Shown here: positions 23,362-33,500 of the stretch, piece by piece
Layout: each line of letters begins with the position of its first letter
How positions within the stretch are numbered: position 1 is the stretch's first letter
NCBI GenBank assembly: GCA_950097015.1
Contig: CATNEN010000001.1
Coordinates: forward strand, 9,419,001-9,483,000
Reading direction: 5' to 3'
DNA from: Macrostomum hystrix
Lineage: Eukaryota > Platyhelminthes > Macrostomidae
DNA: 64,000 nt
Translations under genes and position numbers: made by a program
Notes under the pieces: model-generated
Database searches by the model: none
What the model was told of the DNA's origin: nothing
The model's input: the letters and a program-made list of their open reading frames with translations, nothing else

Positions 23362-25651
23362 ATGGAAAGAATACTTACTATTCTTGTGTTTTTGCTCTGT
23401 CTAATTGGCTTAAGAGGTGAGTCATAATTTTGCACTTTTTATCTGATAGACCTGAGTTTCAGCTGAGTTTAACAGAGTTTTGCCACAGTTCTACCTGATT
23501 TATTCCCCTATGACGATCTAGAAAGCAAATTACTTTTAACAGGTTATAGCGGTCAACGAGTTGCGCAAATTCAAAGTCCAACTCTCACAGTGACGCCATC
23601 AGATTGTTATCGTTATCCAACAAGATACATCAAATCTAACGGTTCGATACTATTCGAACCGATTGTCAGCACTGATGTAATCAATGTCACTTCTGATGCC
23701 TCAGTGCCAAACTGTTTAATGTTGTGCCGACTAAGAAAATGCGCCGCGGTCGTTGTCATGGAGACAAGCAGCCATTGCCAGCTGGTGATAGTGAACGATG
23801 CTTCTTCGACTCCTGGCCCAGCTGGAAGCCACATTCGGAGGCTGCTGGGCAATCAGGCCGGGGCCAAGGTGTGGAAGTTGGAAAGCTTTGAAGGCATTAT
23901 CCAGAGCAGACAAATGAATCTATCTCGCATTGTTAACAGCACCACCATTTTCGGAAGTGAGTTGGCGCAGCTGTTTCTTCAACCCTTATAATAAAAATAA
24001 GAATAAACGCTTGAGGGCTGCGGGCAATGGTACAACATTTAGCGACTCTAGACCCGCAGCCAGCGAGTAGGCAATTCTGCCCATTCCACTGACTCCTGAG
24101 CACACATGCACCCACTTAGATACCGTACGCAGGCACACGCTCAAACAGGTGTGTACACTGTCACTGTGCCTTTGACGTTGGCCCTCAAGGGCGTAAATCG
24201 CTACGACCCCAAGCTTTCTCTCCGCGGCTGCGCTTCAAATGAATGTGGCCTCGCCGCAGAATCGGGCTCAGGGACCTTGGTGCGAGAGGCAAATGCATTA
24301 ACCGCTCTGCCACTCAACCCCTCCCATTGAATACGGGAATAAGACCTAGAAGCGATAATTTCAGATAGCAGCACAGGTCGTGAGGGTTTTCAGCACAGGT
24401 GCCTCATAGAAATACCTGGCTGCTACCGCATTGAAGCAACCGGTGCTAGAGGTGGCGGATCAGTTTCAAACGGCCGGGTTGGCGGCAATGGCTCATTCAT
24501 TGCTGGCAGCTTCCTGTTGATCGCCGGGACAAAACTAACCATCATTGTGGGCCAGATGGGCAGCGCAACTACAAATCACTACGCAAGCGGCGGTGGCGGC
24601 GGCGGCAGCTTTGTCTATCAATCAACGGATAATATTCTACTCCTTGCTGCCGGCGGTGGTGGCGGAGCCTCTTCAATGTCCAATGGTAAGTCTGAAAGCT
24701 CGAAATTAATTGAAAATGGGGTTTCTGTACTCTACGAAGAGGCCACTATGAAATTTTAATGAACATTTTTGGCTGAAATTTAGATCAAACAAACGTAGTT
24801 GGCAACTAAGTATCGAGGATACATAAATCTGAAGGTAACAACTTGTTAAAAAGTTTTTTGATGAAAAATGAAAGTAAACAGTCTGTGAATGGATGTCTAT
24901 CGGCATGTTTGTTTGACAGCGGAGATTGTCCTTTTTATAGTTTCAATCAAAATCAGGAAGTTTTCTATGTTAACAGACCGCAGTTGACTGTCATTTCGTA
25001 GACACAGTTGGTCAGAGATTGAAAGTCCATAGCTCTTACAACAGGGCTAAAATCTGTCTAAGTGTTTAAAAATCTAAAGTTAAAAGTACACTTGTATTTT
25101 GATTTTTGATTATAGGCTTGCCAGGTCAATACGAATCAAATGGCGGTAATTCCTACGGCGAGAGTGCTTCAAACAAATCCATCATTATTAGCACCGGCAC
25201 GGGTGGCTACAAGGGTTCTGCCGGGTCAAACGACCCGAAAGCAACTCCTAGCGGACAAAATCACGGGGGCTGTGGCGCCGGTTGGCTTGGAAAAGTCGTC
25301 AATTCACGGCGCAGCGCCTCTGATGGCGAGCCGGGCGGAGGTCTAGCCGATGGCTGGATTGGCGGCAACTCCGGCGTTGGCAACTCCGGCGCTGGCGGCT
25401 TCGGCGGCGGCGGCGGCAGCGGCGGCTTGGCTAGCAGCGGCAGTACCGAAGATGTTCTCTGGATGGGCGCAGCTGGCGGCGGCGGTGGATTCAGCGGCGG
25501 TGGAGCTGGGTTGAACAATGTTGAAGCAGGCGGAGGCGGAGGCTCCTTCTGTGACGGCAGCGGGTGTACAGGCACTACTGCTGGCAACACGGCTGGTGAT
25601 CACGGTCGAGTTGTGCTGGGTCTTGTGGCACCGTTTGCAGATTCGTGCTAG
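23362..25651 (+). CDS. Secreted glycine-rich (ALK/LTK-type) protein with PAN-like module, copy 1
   Basis: Four exons joined by GT-AG signals, all phase 1: 23362-23416, 23489-23956, 24365-24685, 25116-25651. This gives 459 residues. Exon 1 is a signal peptide (MERILTILVFLLCLIGLRG). Exon 2 encodes a cysteine-rich module with C94-C98-C103-C115 spacing, resembling a PAN/apple fold. Exons 3-4 encode a glycine-rich domain like the extracellular part of ALK/LTK receptors: PGCYRIEATGARGGG, LTIIVGQMG, GGGGGGSFVY, LLLAAGGGGGA, NHGGCGAGWLG, GGGGGFSGGGAG and GGGGGSFCDG. It stops shortly after HGRVVLGLVAPFAD. There is no transmembrane segment or kinase, so the product should be secreted. A PAN plus Gly-rich architecture suggests an extracellular ligand, matrix or mucosal protein; the function is unknown. 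A polyadenylation signal is at 25840. A SINE lies in intron 2. Confidence 0.88.
24011..24330 (-). mobile_element. SINE family A copy in intron 2 of glycine-rich gene 1
   Basis: Full-length: head at the right (GGCAGAGCGGTTAATGCATT, GCCTCTCGCACCAAGG), body and tail end GTACCATTGCCCGCAGCCCT at the left, followed by an A/T-rich tail on the far side. Opposite in direction to the host gene. A few dozen bases separate its head from the acceptor of exon 3. Confidence 0.78.
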
Positions 25652-25839
25652 AGAGAAACAGAACCGATCGGAAAACCGATTGTTCAATATCGACTCGATA
25701 GGTTGATAGCACACAATGGGAAATACTAGGACGAAAGAAGCAAGGCCTTCTAGTTAGTAACTCACAACTCGAAATGAAACCATCGTGATAGGCTACGAGC
25801 CAATTATCTACTATACTGATTTAGTATTGGTTGAAAACG

Positions 25840-25845
25840 AATAAA
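25840..25845 (+). promoter_or_regulatory. Polyadenylation signal AATAAA
   Basis: Lies 190 bp after the stop codon of glycine-rich gene 1, on its strand, in otherwise non-coding DNA. Confidence 0.5.
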
Positions 25846-26039
25846 AAAGACGACACATTTCACGTGCTGTGCCATCATCCAGTTAGTATTTGTTTCACTA
25901 CAATCGACGCTGAGTTACACCGTGAGTGAACAAATACTTTTAAATTAGAAGCTAAGAATGCCAGACTCTTGCTTGATTCCTGGAAAGAAAGTTTAATTCT
26001 AGTTTTTAGCTTCCTTAATGGCGTAAGAAAATAACTAAT

Positions 26040-26165
26040 AAATTATAATCTATTGATTACACCTGCCCCAATCGGGTCAGGTGTGCAGCCGGCGCATCTA
26101 AAGGCTGCGTTCTTCTGTTCAGTCCATGAACTGGTTGGACGCCACACCCAACCCTCAATTCTCCA
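26040..26165 (-). mobile_element. SINE family B tail fragment
   Basis: Matches the 3' part of family B on the minus strand (GGTGTGGCGTCCAACCAGTT, CAGCCTTTAGATGCGCCGGC, GGGGCAGGTGTAATC and an AT-rich tail). The tRNA-like head is missing, so this is a 5'-truncated insertion between the two glycine-rich paralogues. Confidence 0.65.
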
Positions 26166-26655
26166 AGCTTCACCGTACCGTGTGTAGCGAAAATACCAGT
26201 CCTGGCCATTCGACTTTAACAAGTCGCAGAGCTTGTTAAAGTCGAATGGAGCACAAGCTGAGCTCGTGAGAGAAAAAAGAATCCAAGAAATAAAATAAAA
26301 ATAAATTTTATCTGTTGACAGCAATAAACACCTGGTAGTGTTCCCTAATTAGCTAATTGGCCAACGTTGCACAGTTGTTTTTTTTCTCAATTTTCTCGAC
26401 AGAATTTTTTCACTTCGAAATGAAAATAATGCAAATAACAATTAAAATTTGCAGCAGCCTCACATGAAAATTGCCCGATTTTGAAGAGAATCCTAAAGGA
26501 GCCAGTTTAGAGTCCCCTCGACGCTGAAAACTCAATGCATATCAAATTTATAAAACCGCTAAGGGGCTTATGAAATACCTTTTTTCTTGATATATCGGAG
26601 TTAACCAGCGCTCTTTACGAGTACATTCATATTCGAACGATTTCATTCTTTGAAA
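26166..26655. other. Intergenic, upstream of glycine-rich gene 2
   Basis: No ORF or repeat array. A short inverted repeat around CATTCGACTTTAACAAG near 26209-26250 could form a hairpin. Confidence 0.35.
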
Positions 26656-29206
26656 ATGGTTCCACCGATTTTGCTACTTGTTTGGATTGTTTCTGTTTTC
26701 AACAATGGACTTGTTGCATTTGGTAAGAATTTGATGCCTCTGCTAGTTTTCAGGTGTCCTCAGGTAGTTTGGAATCTCGCAGGCAAAATCCTGCTTCTTT
26801 GACAGGCTCAGGCATGCAGAATCAATTGGCCTTGCGTTTCTACGTGAAATCAGCCGGACCAGTGCAACTGAATGCCTCCGGAATCAACGTGAGCTATGTG
26901 ATACAACGCCAAGCATGTTCCAGCATTGATTGCCTGGTCGACTGCAAACTCAGGTGCTGCATTGTGGCATCCTTCTTACCGAATAGCAATATCTGTCAGC
27001 TGGTTTTCGGCTTGCCGGCTGAAGCAGATCCTGCAGCTTCTCTTGCTATGGACTTCGGAGGCGACGCTATAGTTTGGAAGCCGGTAGACTTCAAGAACCT
27101 GGTTTCGCTGATCAAAGAGAGCTCCTGGGGTACCATATTTTACGAATTCAAGAGTAAGTTTAAAATAATAATAAATGCTTTCTTTGAAAAATGACCATAT
27201 TAATTTTTTGTTTATTGTAGTCAAAAGTATTTTGACTTTATTGGTTTTATTTTATCGCTAAAGCCCCCATGAAGACTGTTTAGTGGCAGAAAAAGTACTT
27301 CGTGTCATATATGTCTAAACATGTTGCTAAAGTATGTTTAGTGCCATGAAGAGAAGGAATTACTTTAGACGCTATGAAGTTCCGTATAATACTCCTCTGA
27401 GGTACCTTTGTTAAAAATATAATAGTGCTTTGAACAGGTGATGCAAGTGAGACTTCAGCATAGCTCAGACGATCGATCCAGTCATCGAACACATTTCTAT
27501 CTGCATGCTTTCAGATAGCAGCATCGGAAGCAACGGCTCAGTCCAAAAGCTGGATATCAGCATTCCAGGCTGCTACAGGATTGAAATTAGCGGAGCAAAC
27601 GGTGGCGATAATGTGGGTGCGGGAAAGCTCGGTGGCAGGGGAGCCACTGTCACTGGCCAGCTCTTCCTGCAGTGCGGCACCGAGCTGTCCATTGTTGTAG
27701 GACAATCTGGTGGATTAGCCACTCCCACTCTCTCGCCTCAGAGCCACTCTCGCGCCGGTGGCGGCGGAGGCGGAGGCAGCTTTGTGTACCGAACTGTCGA
27801 TCAGCACCTGCTGATTGCGGCTGGTGGTGGCGGAGGTGCTACGAGGTACTTAAATGGTGAGTTTCTATTTATCAATTAAGAACTGCAGGGGCAGAAAATG
27901 TAAAAAAATTCAAATGGCCTACTAACAGTAGAGATACGAGTATTAGCTTGCGTATCGTAGCCTGACGCGTCCGAACCTCCCACCAAGGTCACTTAGTGCG
28001 ACGCCGCGGTGAGACTAAATCCAGGAGATTTCTTGAGGTTTTCACAAGTTTTTAGGCTTGTAATGAAATTTATACCTATATGGACCAACAACCAAGGCTC
28101 ATTGATATTAACACGACCTTATGATGAAGAATTGTACACACCTGTGTACATGAACTTGTGCGTGTGTGAGCTCAGGCCAGTCGACTGTCACTTTGGATAG
28201 TTTTAGCGACATAGTTGTGCCACGTATAACTATTAGGATTTCAAAGATTTTTTTCGATATATGGGAAGCTTCGGTTACAGGCTGTGGTTACAGCTCTGGA
28301 CTCCTGACCGACGGAGTTCAAATATAAAAATAGAAAACGGACTTGTCCTTCGGTCTCATAGTATAATAATAGTATAATAATAACAGTGGCAGTAGGGCTG
28401 TGAGCTACACTCTATGGGCTGGTACACCATATGGTGCCTCTAGTCCAGCAGCTAGCGAGGACGCAAAGCTGCCCTTCTGAGCACGCACTCACACAGGTGT
28501 GTGCATCCGCCCTGACTCATCGTCAAGCAGTGTACACTTTCACTGTGCCTTGGACCTTAGGACATGCGTAAATTGCAAGACAAGCCTCCAAATCGCCGCG
28601 GAATCGAGCTCAGGTACCTTGGTGATTTGGGGTGCAGCCCGCGGGGAAGAGGCTTCGGGTTTCGGTCTCACCTACAGATATTGAACAATTACCATTTCAG
28701 GCGAACCTGGCAATGCTGCTCCATCTGGTAGTGGTTCAAATGGGATTTGGGTAGCTGCCGATAGGGGCATTGGAGGCACAGGTGGTCAGCCGGGTTACAA
28801 CAACCCGAGGGCCGCCGCACCCAGATATAACCACGGTGGCTGCGGCGCCGGCTGGCTGGGCAAGCCCAAGTTCCCGCGTCTTCGAAGGACCGACGGAGAT
28901 AGCGGCGGTGGCCTGAAGGACGGCTGGATCGGCGGTGAGGCCGGAGCCGGCGGCACCGGCTTCGGCGGCTTCGGAGGAGGCGGCGGCGGCGGCGGCGGTT
29001 CCACGCCAATCGACGTATCGGCCGGTGGAGGCGGAGGCTTCAGCGGTGGCGGGGCCGGTCAGTCTGGCGAGCACGGTGGAGGCGGCGGCGGTTCGTTCTG
29101 CGGCACCGTCATCGGTTGCAACGCCACGAAAGGCGGCAACGCGGCGGGCAAGCACGGTCGAGTAGCGCTGCAGCTTCTCGCTGCGTTTGCCGACTGTAGC
29201 GAGTGA
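26656..29206 (+). CDS. Secreted glycine-rich (ALK/LTK-type) protein with PAN-like module, copy 2
   Basis: Tandem paralogue of the gene at 23362, with the same four-exon, all phase-1 layout: 26656-26722, 26764-27153, 27515-27856, 28701-29206, giving 434 residues. Exon 1 is a signal peptide (MVPPILLLVWIVSVFNNG). For exon 2 the AG at 26762-26763 is chosen because the earlier AG at 26752 would put a TAG in frame. Exon 2 encodes a cysteine-rich module (C74, C79, C83, C87-C88, C100), more cysteine-dense than copy 1. Exons 3-4 give the glycine-rich domain: PGCYRIEISGANGGD, LSIVVGQSG, GGGGGGGSFVYRT, LLIAAGGGGGA, NHGGCGAGWLG, KDGWIGG and GGGGGGSFCG, ending HGRVALQLLAAFAD. No transmembrane or kinase region. 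The last exon is far more GC-rich than the surrounding DNA. The two proteins are well diverged, so the duplication is not recent. Confidence 0.87.
27950..28190 (+). mobile_element. Diverged SINE family A copy in intron 3 of glycine-rich gene 2
   Basis: Weak but ordered landmarks: CTCCCACCAAGGTCAC, a GCGACGCCGCGG stretch, then TGTACACACCTGTGTACATG and GTGCGTGTGTGAGCTCAGG. The middle is not recognisable. Confidence 0.4.
28395..28640 (-). mobile_element. SINE family A copy, truncated head
   Basis: Body and part of the head on the minus strand (CACCAAGGTACCTGAGCTCG, GATTCCGCGGCGATTTGG, CAAGGCACAGTGAAAGTG, TGTGTGAGTGCGTGC). The tRNA-like box A is replaced by other sequence. Lies about 60 bp upstream of the last exon of glycine-rich gene 2. 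Confidence 0.6.
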
Positions 29207-29324
29207 AGAGACGAGATTAGTAGTCTCGTCTGTAGAACTTGATACCTTATTTTACAGAAGATCTGGCAAAAGCTCATTTTACGAGCGTAGTAAAACGTTT
29301 CACCTGGCGATAGTCGATAGTCGA

Positions 29325-29400
29325 TCGAACCGCAGCCAGCGAGGAGGCATCCAGCTGACGACTGAGCACAGACTCACAGACGCGTGTTTATTTGCCCCTT
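29325..29400 (-). mobile_element. Short SINE family A fragment
   Basis: Matches only the CGCAGCCAGCGAGGAGGCA segment and the following GACTGAGCACAGACTCACAG part of family A. Confidence 0.45.
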
Positions 29401-29601
29401 AGGCGTCAAATATGTGGGTTTGAGTTAACCGAGTTACAGTGCTTAAGCTTGAACCGGGAAAATGTCATCTGTCTCACAATGTCAGCTGCCAGTTGTTAAT
29501 GAAGTGCATCGTCAACTGTTTTGGACAAGTAAAAATATTCTTTGTTAACGCCATAACGTCATATATGAAACACCACGGGATTTGTAAGCATTATAATAAT
29601 T

Positions 29602-29925
29602 GGCTGCGGGGAAAGGCACACCATTTGGTGACACTAGACCCGCAGCCAGCGAGGAGGCAATTCTGCCCATTCCGCTGACTCCTGAGCACACACACACAGA
29701 TACTGTACGCAGGCATACGCTCACACAGGTGTGTACATCTGCCCTGAATTTTTCATCTTCAGGCTCTGTACACTCTCACTGTGCCTTGGAGGTTGGCCCT
29801 CATTGGCGTAAAGTGCATGAAAAGCCCCTCAAGCCTTCTCCCCACAACTGCGCACCAAATGAATGCGGCCTCGCCGCGGAATCGAGCTCAGGGACCTTGG
29901 TGCGAGAGGCAAACGCGTTAGACTG
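29602..29925 (-). mobile_element. SINE family A copy (well preserved)
   Basis: Among the most complete copies. It runs from GCCTCTCGCACCAAGG at the head (about 29900-29915) through GAGCTCGATTCCGCGGCGAG to GGTGTGCCTTTCCCCGCAGC, with an ATTATTATAATG tail flanking it at the left. Useful as a reference for the family. Confidence 0.78.
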
Positions 29926-30568
29926 CTTTTTTATATTTCTGTTAGACAACAGAATCTCACGCCCAGAAAAGAAATGCAGTTCGTAAAGAAAAGAAAGGAT
30001 ATTCGCCATCACTTTAGTTTTACAGAAAATGTTTTCTACAAACTTTGTATTTTTAGTAAAAGCTAGCTGATCAGCAACACATCTCTACATAAAGAGGCAA
30101 AGTCTAAACTACGCAGAAAAAACTCTTTTCAATGCAACGAAAGCTAAATCATAGGTCATAAAGTTAAGAAGAAGCAGAATGTGAGGTGAATTTATTATGC
30201 TTTAGCTTTTAGACTCAGACTGGAGATCATGCTCAGGGCATTGACTGACAAAGGTACGAGTATAAGTATAAGTAGAAATGTAGAATTCAAAGCCTATTCT
30301 TGGCAGAGAACCGGCAAATATTAAATACCAATGCTAAGCACTGCTTAACGTGGCCGGCAGAAAGTTAAATCGTCAAGAATCCATTACTCTTCTGATTAGT
30401 TCTGATTAGTTGGTTAAAACTCCTTAAATTCCGCAGTCGTAAAATGGTGGCAGCATTAGCTAGGGTAGAAAGTTTGTTACATGTGGCAGTTTTCATTTCA
30501 TAAACTGAACAGACTTAAAATCTCGGATACTATAAAATTCTAAGTTACATTATTCCACAGTAAAAAAC

Positions 30569-33500
30569 CTACAGACTAGTGCATTCGTTTTCATTGAGCT
30601 CGCTAGCTGAGTTCTGCTGCTTCTCCTGAAGCAGTTGGAGGGCGCTTCTAATCTTCTCAACCCTTTCCAGGTCCATGGTCTCGATGGCAATGCATCCATC
30701 CGTGATCAGTGTGTTTGCGCGCTCCAGACAGAACTGCAGATGCTCTAGCTTGTCGCTGTACAGTGCCAGAGTTAGGAGCTCTTCGAGATCAGCGTCTTCC
30801 TGCATCTCTTCGAACCAGCTGTCGACACTGTAGTGACTAGTCGGAAGTAGTTCGGCCTGCAGACTCCAAGCCAGGCAGCGAAAGTTGATGTACAAATGCG
30901 AAGCTCCAGTCACCGAGTGTCTCACTGTGATTAGCGAGCCAGCCTTGCCAGGTAGGCAGAAATCAGGCAGATCACTGATTGGGAAGCAGAATCGCCAGGC
31001 CCAGTCGGAGCCGAAGCCGCCTAGAATGCTCGAGGTGAGGTTTTTATACGGACTCCAGAATCTCTGCACCTGATGCTTAACCAATTCTGTAGCTATTCGC
31101 TCTGCCTCTTCTCTATTGGACTGTATCAGGCGAACCATTGTTAATAGGCAGAGCTGCGTACACCCGAAGACTTCTGGAAGTTTGCTTATCTCGGCTGAAA
31201 GTGCATCCATTCTAGTGACTTCAGCTTCTCTAAGTTCGTCCAGGCTTGGTTGAACAATTCGGTAGGCGGTCAACAGATTTTCTGTACGCTGAGAAACCTT
31301 GCCTGAAAGAAATGCCGACTGACTACCTAGGGGTAGCAGTGTGAACGGGTGAAAGTAGAAGTTGTCTGACTCAGTTGGCTTCACATGCTGCCTAACGCAG
31401 TCCAACAGATAGGGCACATTGTCGCGCAGTTCGGTTAAGCCATCTCGCAACCTAGCTTTGGTCAGATCAAAGTCGCCACCCAGCCCGGCATTCTTAAAGT
31501 ACAGCGGCGCATCCGGCATGAAGAAGTGGGGCATGCAAACATCTGGCGAGCTGTCCCAGTCAAGAAACTCCCGCATGATATCGATGGACGTTTTAAGAAG
31601 GCTTACTAGCTTAGAGCTTTGCCAGAGGCTACTGTCGGCGCTGCACTTATCCAGCATAAAGAACAGTAGTGTTTTAGCGTGATAAGTTTTCAGGCCCGGC
31701 GCTCCGTGGTTCTTTGGCAGCAAGTGTTTAAAAATGAATTTTATCAGTATGAACAATTGGCCCTGGATTGTGCTGAGGCTCTTCATGATTTGCTTCTCAT
31801 GAAAGCTGAAACTAATCCGCAGTTCGTTCGCATTATTTGGTCTCGTAGCTCTAACCAGATGGACTCTGGTGGGCGAGATCGTTCTGAAACTTTTCATCCT
31901 GCCTTCGTTAAGACTGCTGCAGCAGCTGAATGCGTGACACGTGTCCTGGGCGGGCCTGACTCCGCAGCTGTCTGTTCTCACAGCGGGATGGCTACCTGTA
32001 ATCAGAGAGGGGTTCCTTATTGACGACTCCTTGGCTGGGAGGCCACAAGTTTGAATCTAAATCCAAGGGAAACAGTTAGCCTTTAGCAAGACAATTCAGT
32101 ACATCCAAAACATACGTAACTTGTAAACGGTTATCACCATGAGCTCGTTTTACAAGGGTAGAAACTCGGGTGGGTTTAGCGGGCCCTGACCATGGACTGG
32201 ACGGCTGTATCACTGTACATCTGTGCCACACGGGTAAGTTAAGTTTCTGACTCTTACCTATTCTACTGTAATACCAAAGACGGGCTTTCAGTGCAATTGT
32301 ATATAATTAAGCCTACTAGGTTGCCTTCAACTCACCAGCAGGAACTGCAATTTGAGCATGGCCTTCAACTACTGCCAGTCTATGTGCGCCCAGGCATCTG
32401 CAGCCGCCCTCTAAATGAAAAGAATGGGCGTCGTCAGTCATCACAGTCCAGTCGATGTCAGAGTCGGGGGCTATCTTTCCGTTCAGCAGCTTCAAGTTGC
32501 AGCCCCAACCCTCAGCATAACTGCCAGTCATACTGATTTGGTCTTGGGTGTGATTCCGAACCAAGTCCTCGAGCTCCTCGGCGATCTCTTGTTGAAAGCT
32601 GACTCGAATTTGCTTGAAGCCGGCCTTGTTAAGCAGCTCGTGTATTATCATGCTCAGTTTTCGGTCGTCAGATTTTGATTCAACCACTTTTTCGCTCCTA
32701 TAGAACAACCAGGATGAAATTAGAATCATACGAGCGTATTTCTTGAATAAAGCGTATAACATCGTCGTATACTTACATTTTCATTGATTGAAAATTCAAG
32801 ACATCGTTGGTGCTAAAAAGTAAATTTTTATTTCATTGTATTAAATTCCTTCATTACTAACTAATGTAATACAAGAGATAAGTCATCTGCTTGAAAGCAT
32901 AATAATTGCTTCCGTATTCAAACACGCTCACCGTCCTAAAGAGGAGTCCCTTTGACGAAGCAGCAGAAGCACCACTTGCTGGCCAGACTCCACCGCCAGC
33001 TGCCAGCAGGTTTTCCCGTTCCTGTCGCAATGTCGAATATTCGATCCGCGTTCGATCAAAATTTTGGCGCTCCGAACTGCGCCAGCGAGGCATGCTCTGG
33101 CCAGGGCTGTCCGACCGTAGTCGTCTTCAGATTGAACTGACGCTCCGAGGTTGAGAAGTTGATTGACAACGTCGTGTTGATCATAATCCGCAGCTAGCAT
33201 TAACGCAGTACCAACAGACCTCAAGCCCTGATCTGGAGCTGGAGGGTTTTCTAACAGGGCGAAGATAATCGAAACATGCCCGTTGGAGATGCATTTATGC
33301 AGGAGCCTCTCTCGCTGCGTCTGATCAAGCCTAGACAGTGTCAGCTGAAGGGCGACGTTGGCCTTATTTGTAAAGCTGTTCACCGCGTCGATGGCAAGGT
33401 AATTCAGCATCTTGTCATCCATGATAAGCTCACTATTCTCCGCACTAAATAATTCATCGATATTTTCTATAGCCGCAAAGTAAAAAAGGCCAAATACGAA

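Larger units (their letters stand above)
29207..30568. other. Intergenic between convergent genes, SINE-rich
   Basis: Separates the end of glycine-rich gene 2 (+) from the end of the nucleotidyltransferase gene (-). Apart from SINE fragments (29325-29400 and 29602-29925) no gene is seen. An AATAAA on the minus strand near 30191 is the nearest candidate poly(A) signal for the leftward gene, about 370 bp past its stop. Confidence 0.4.
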
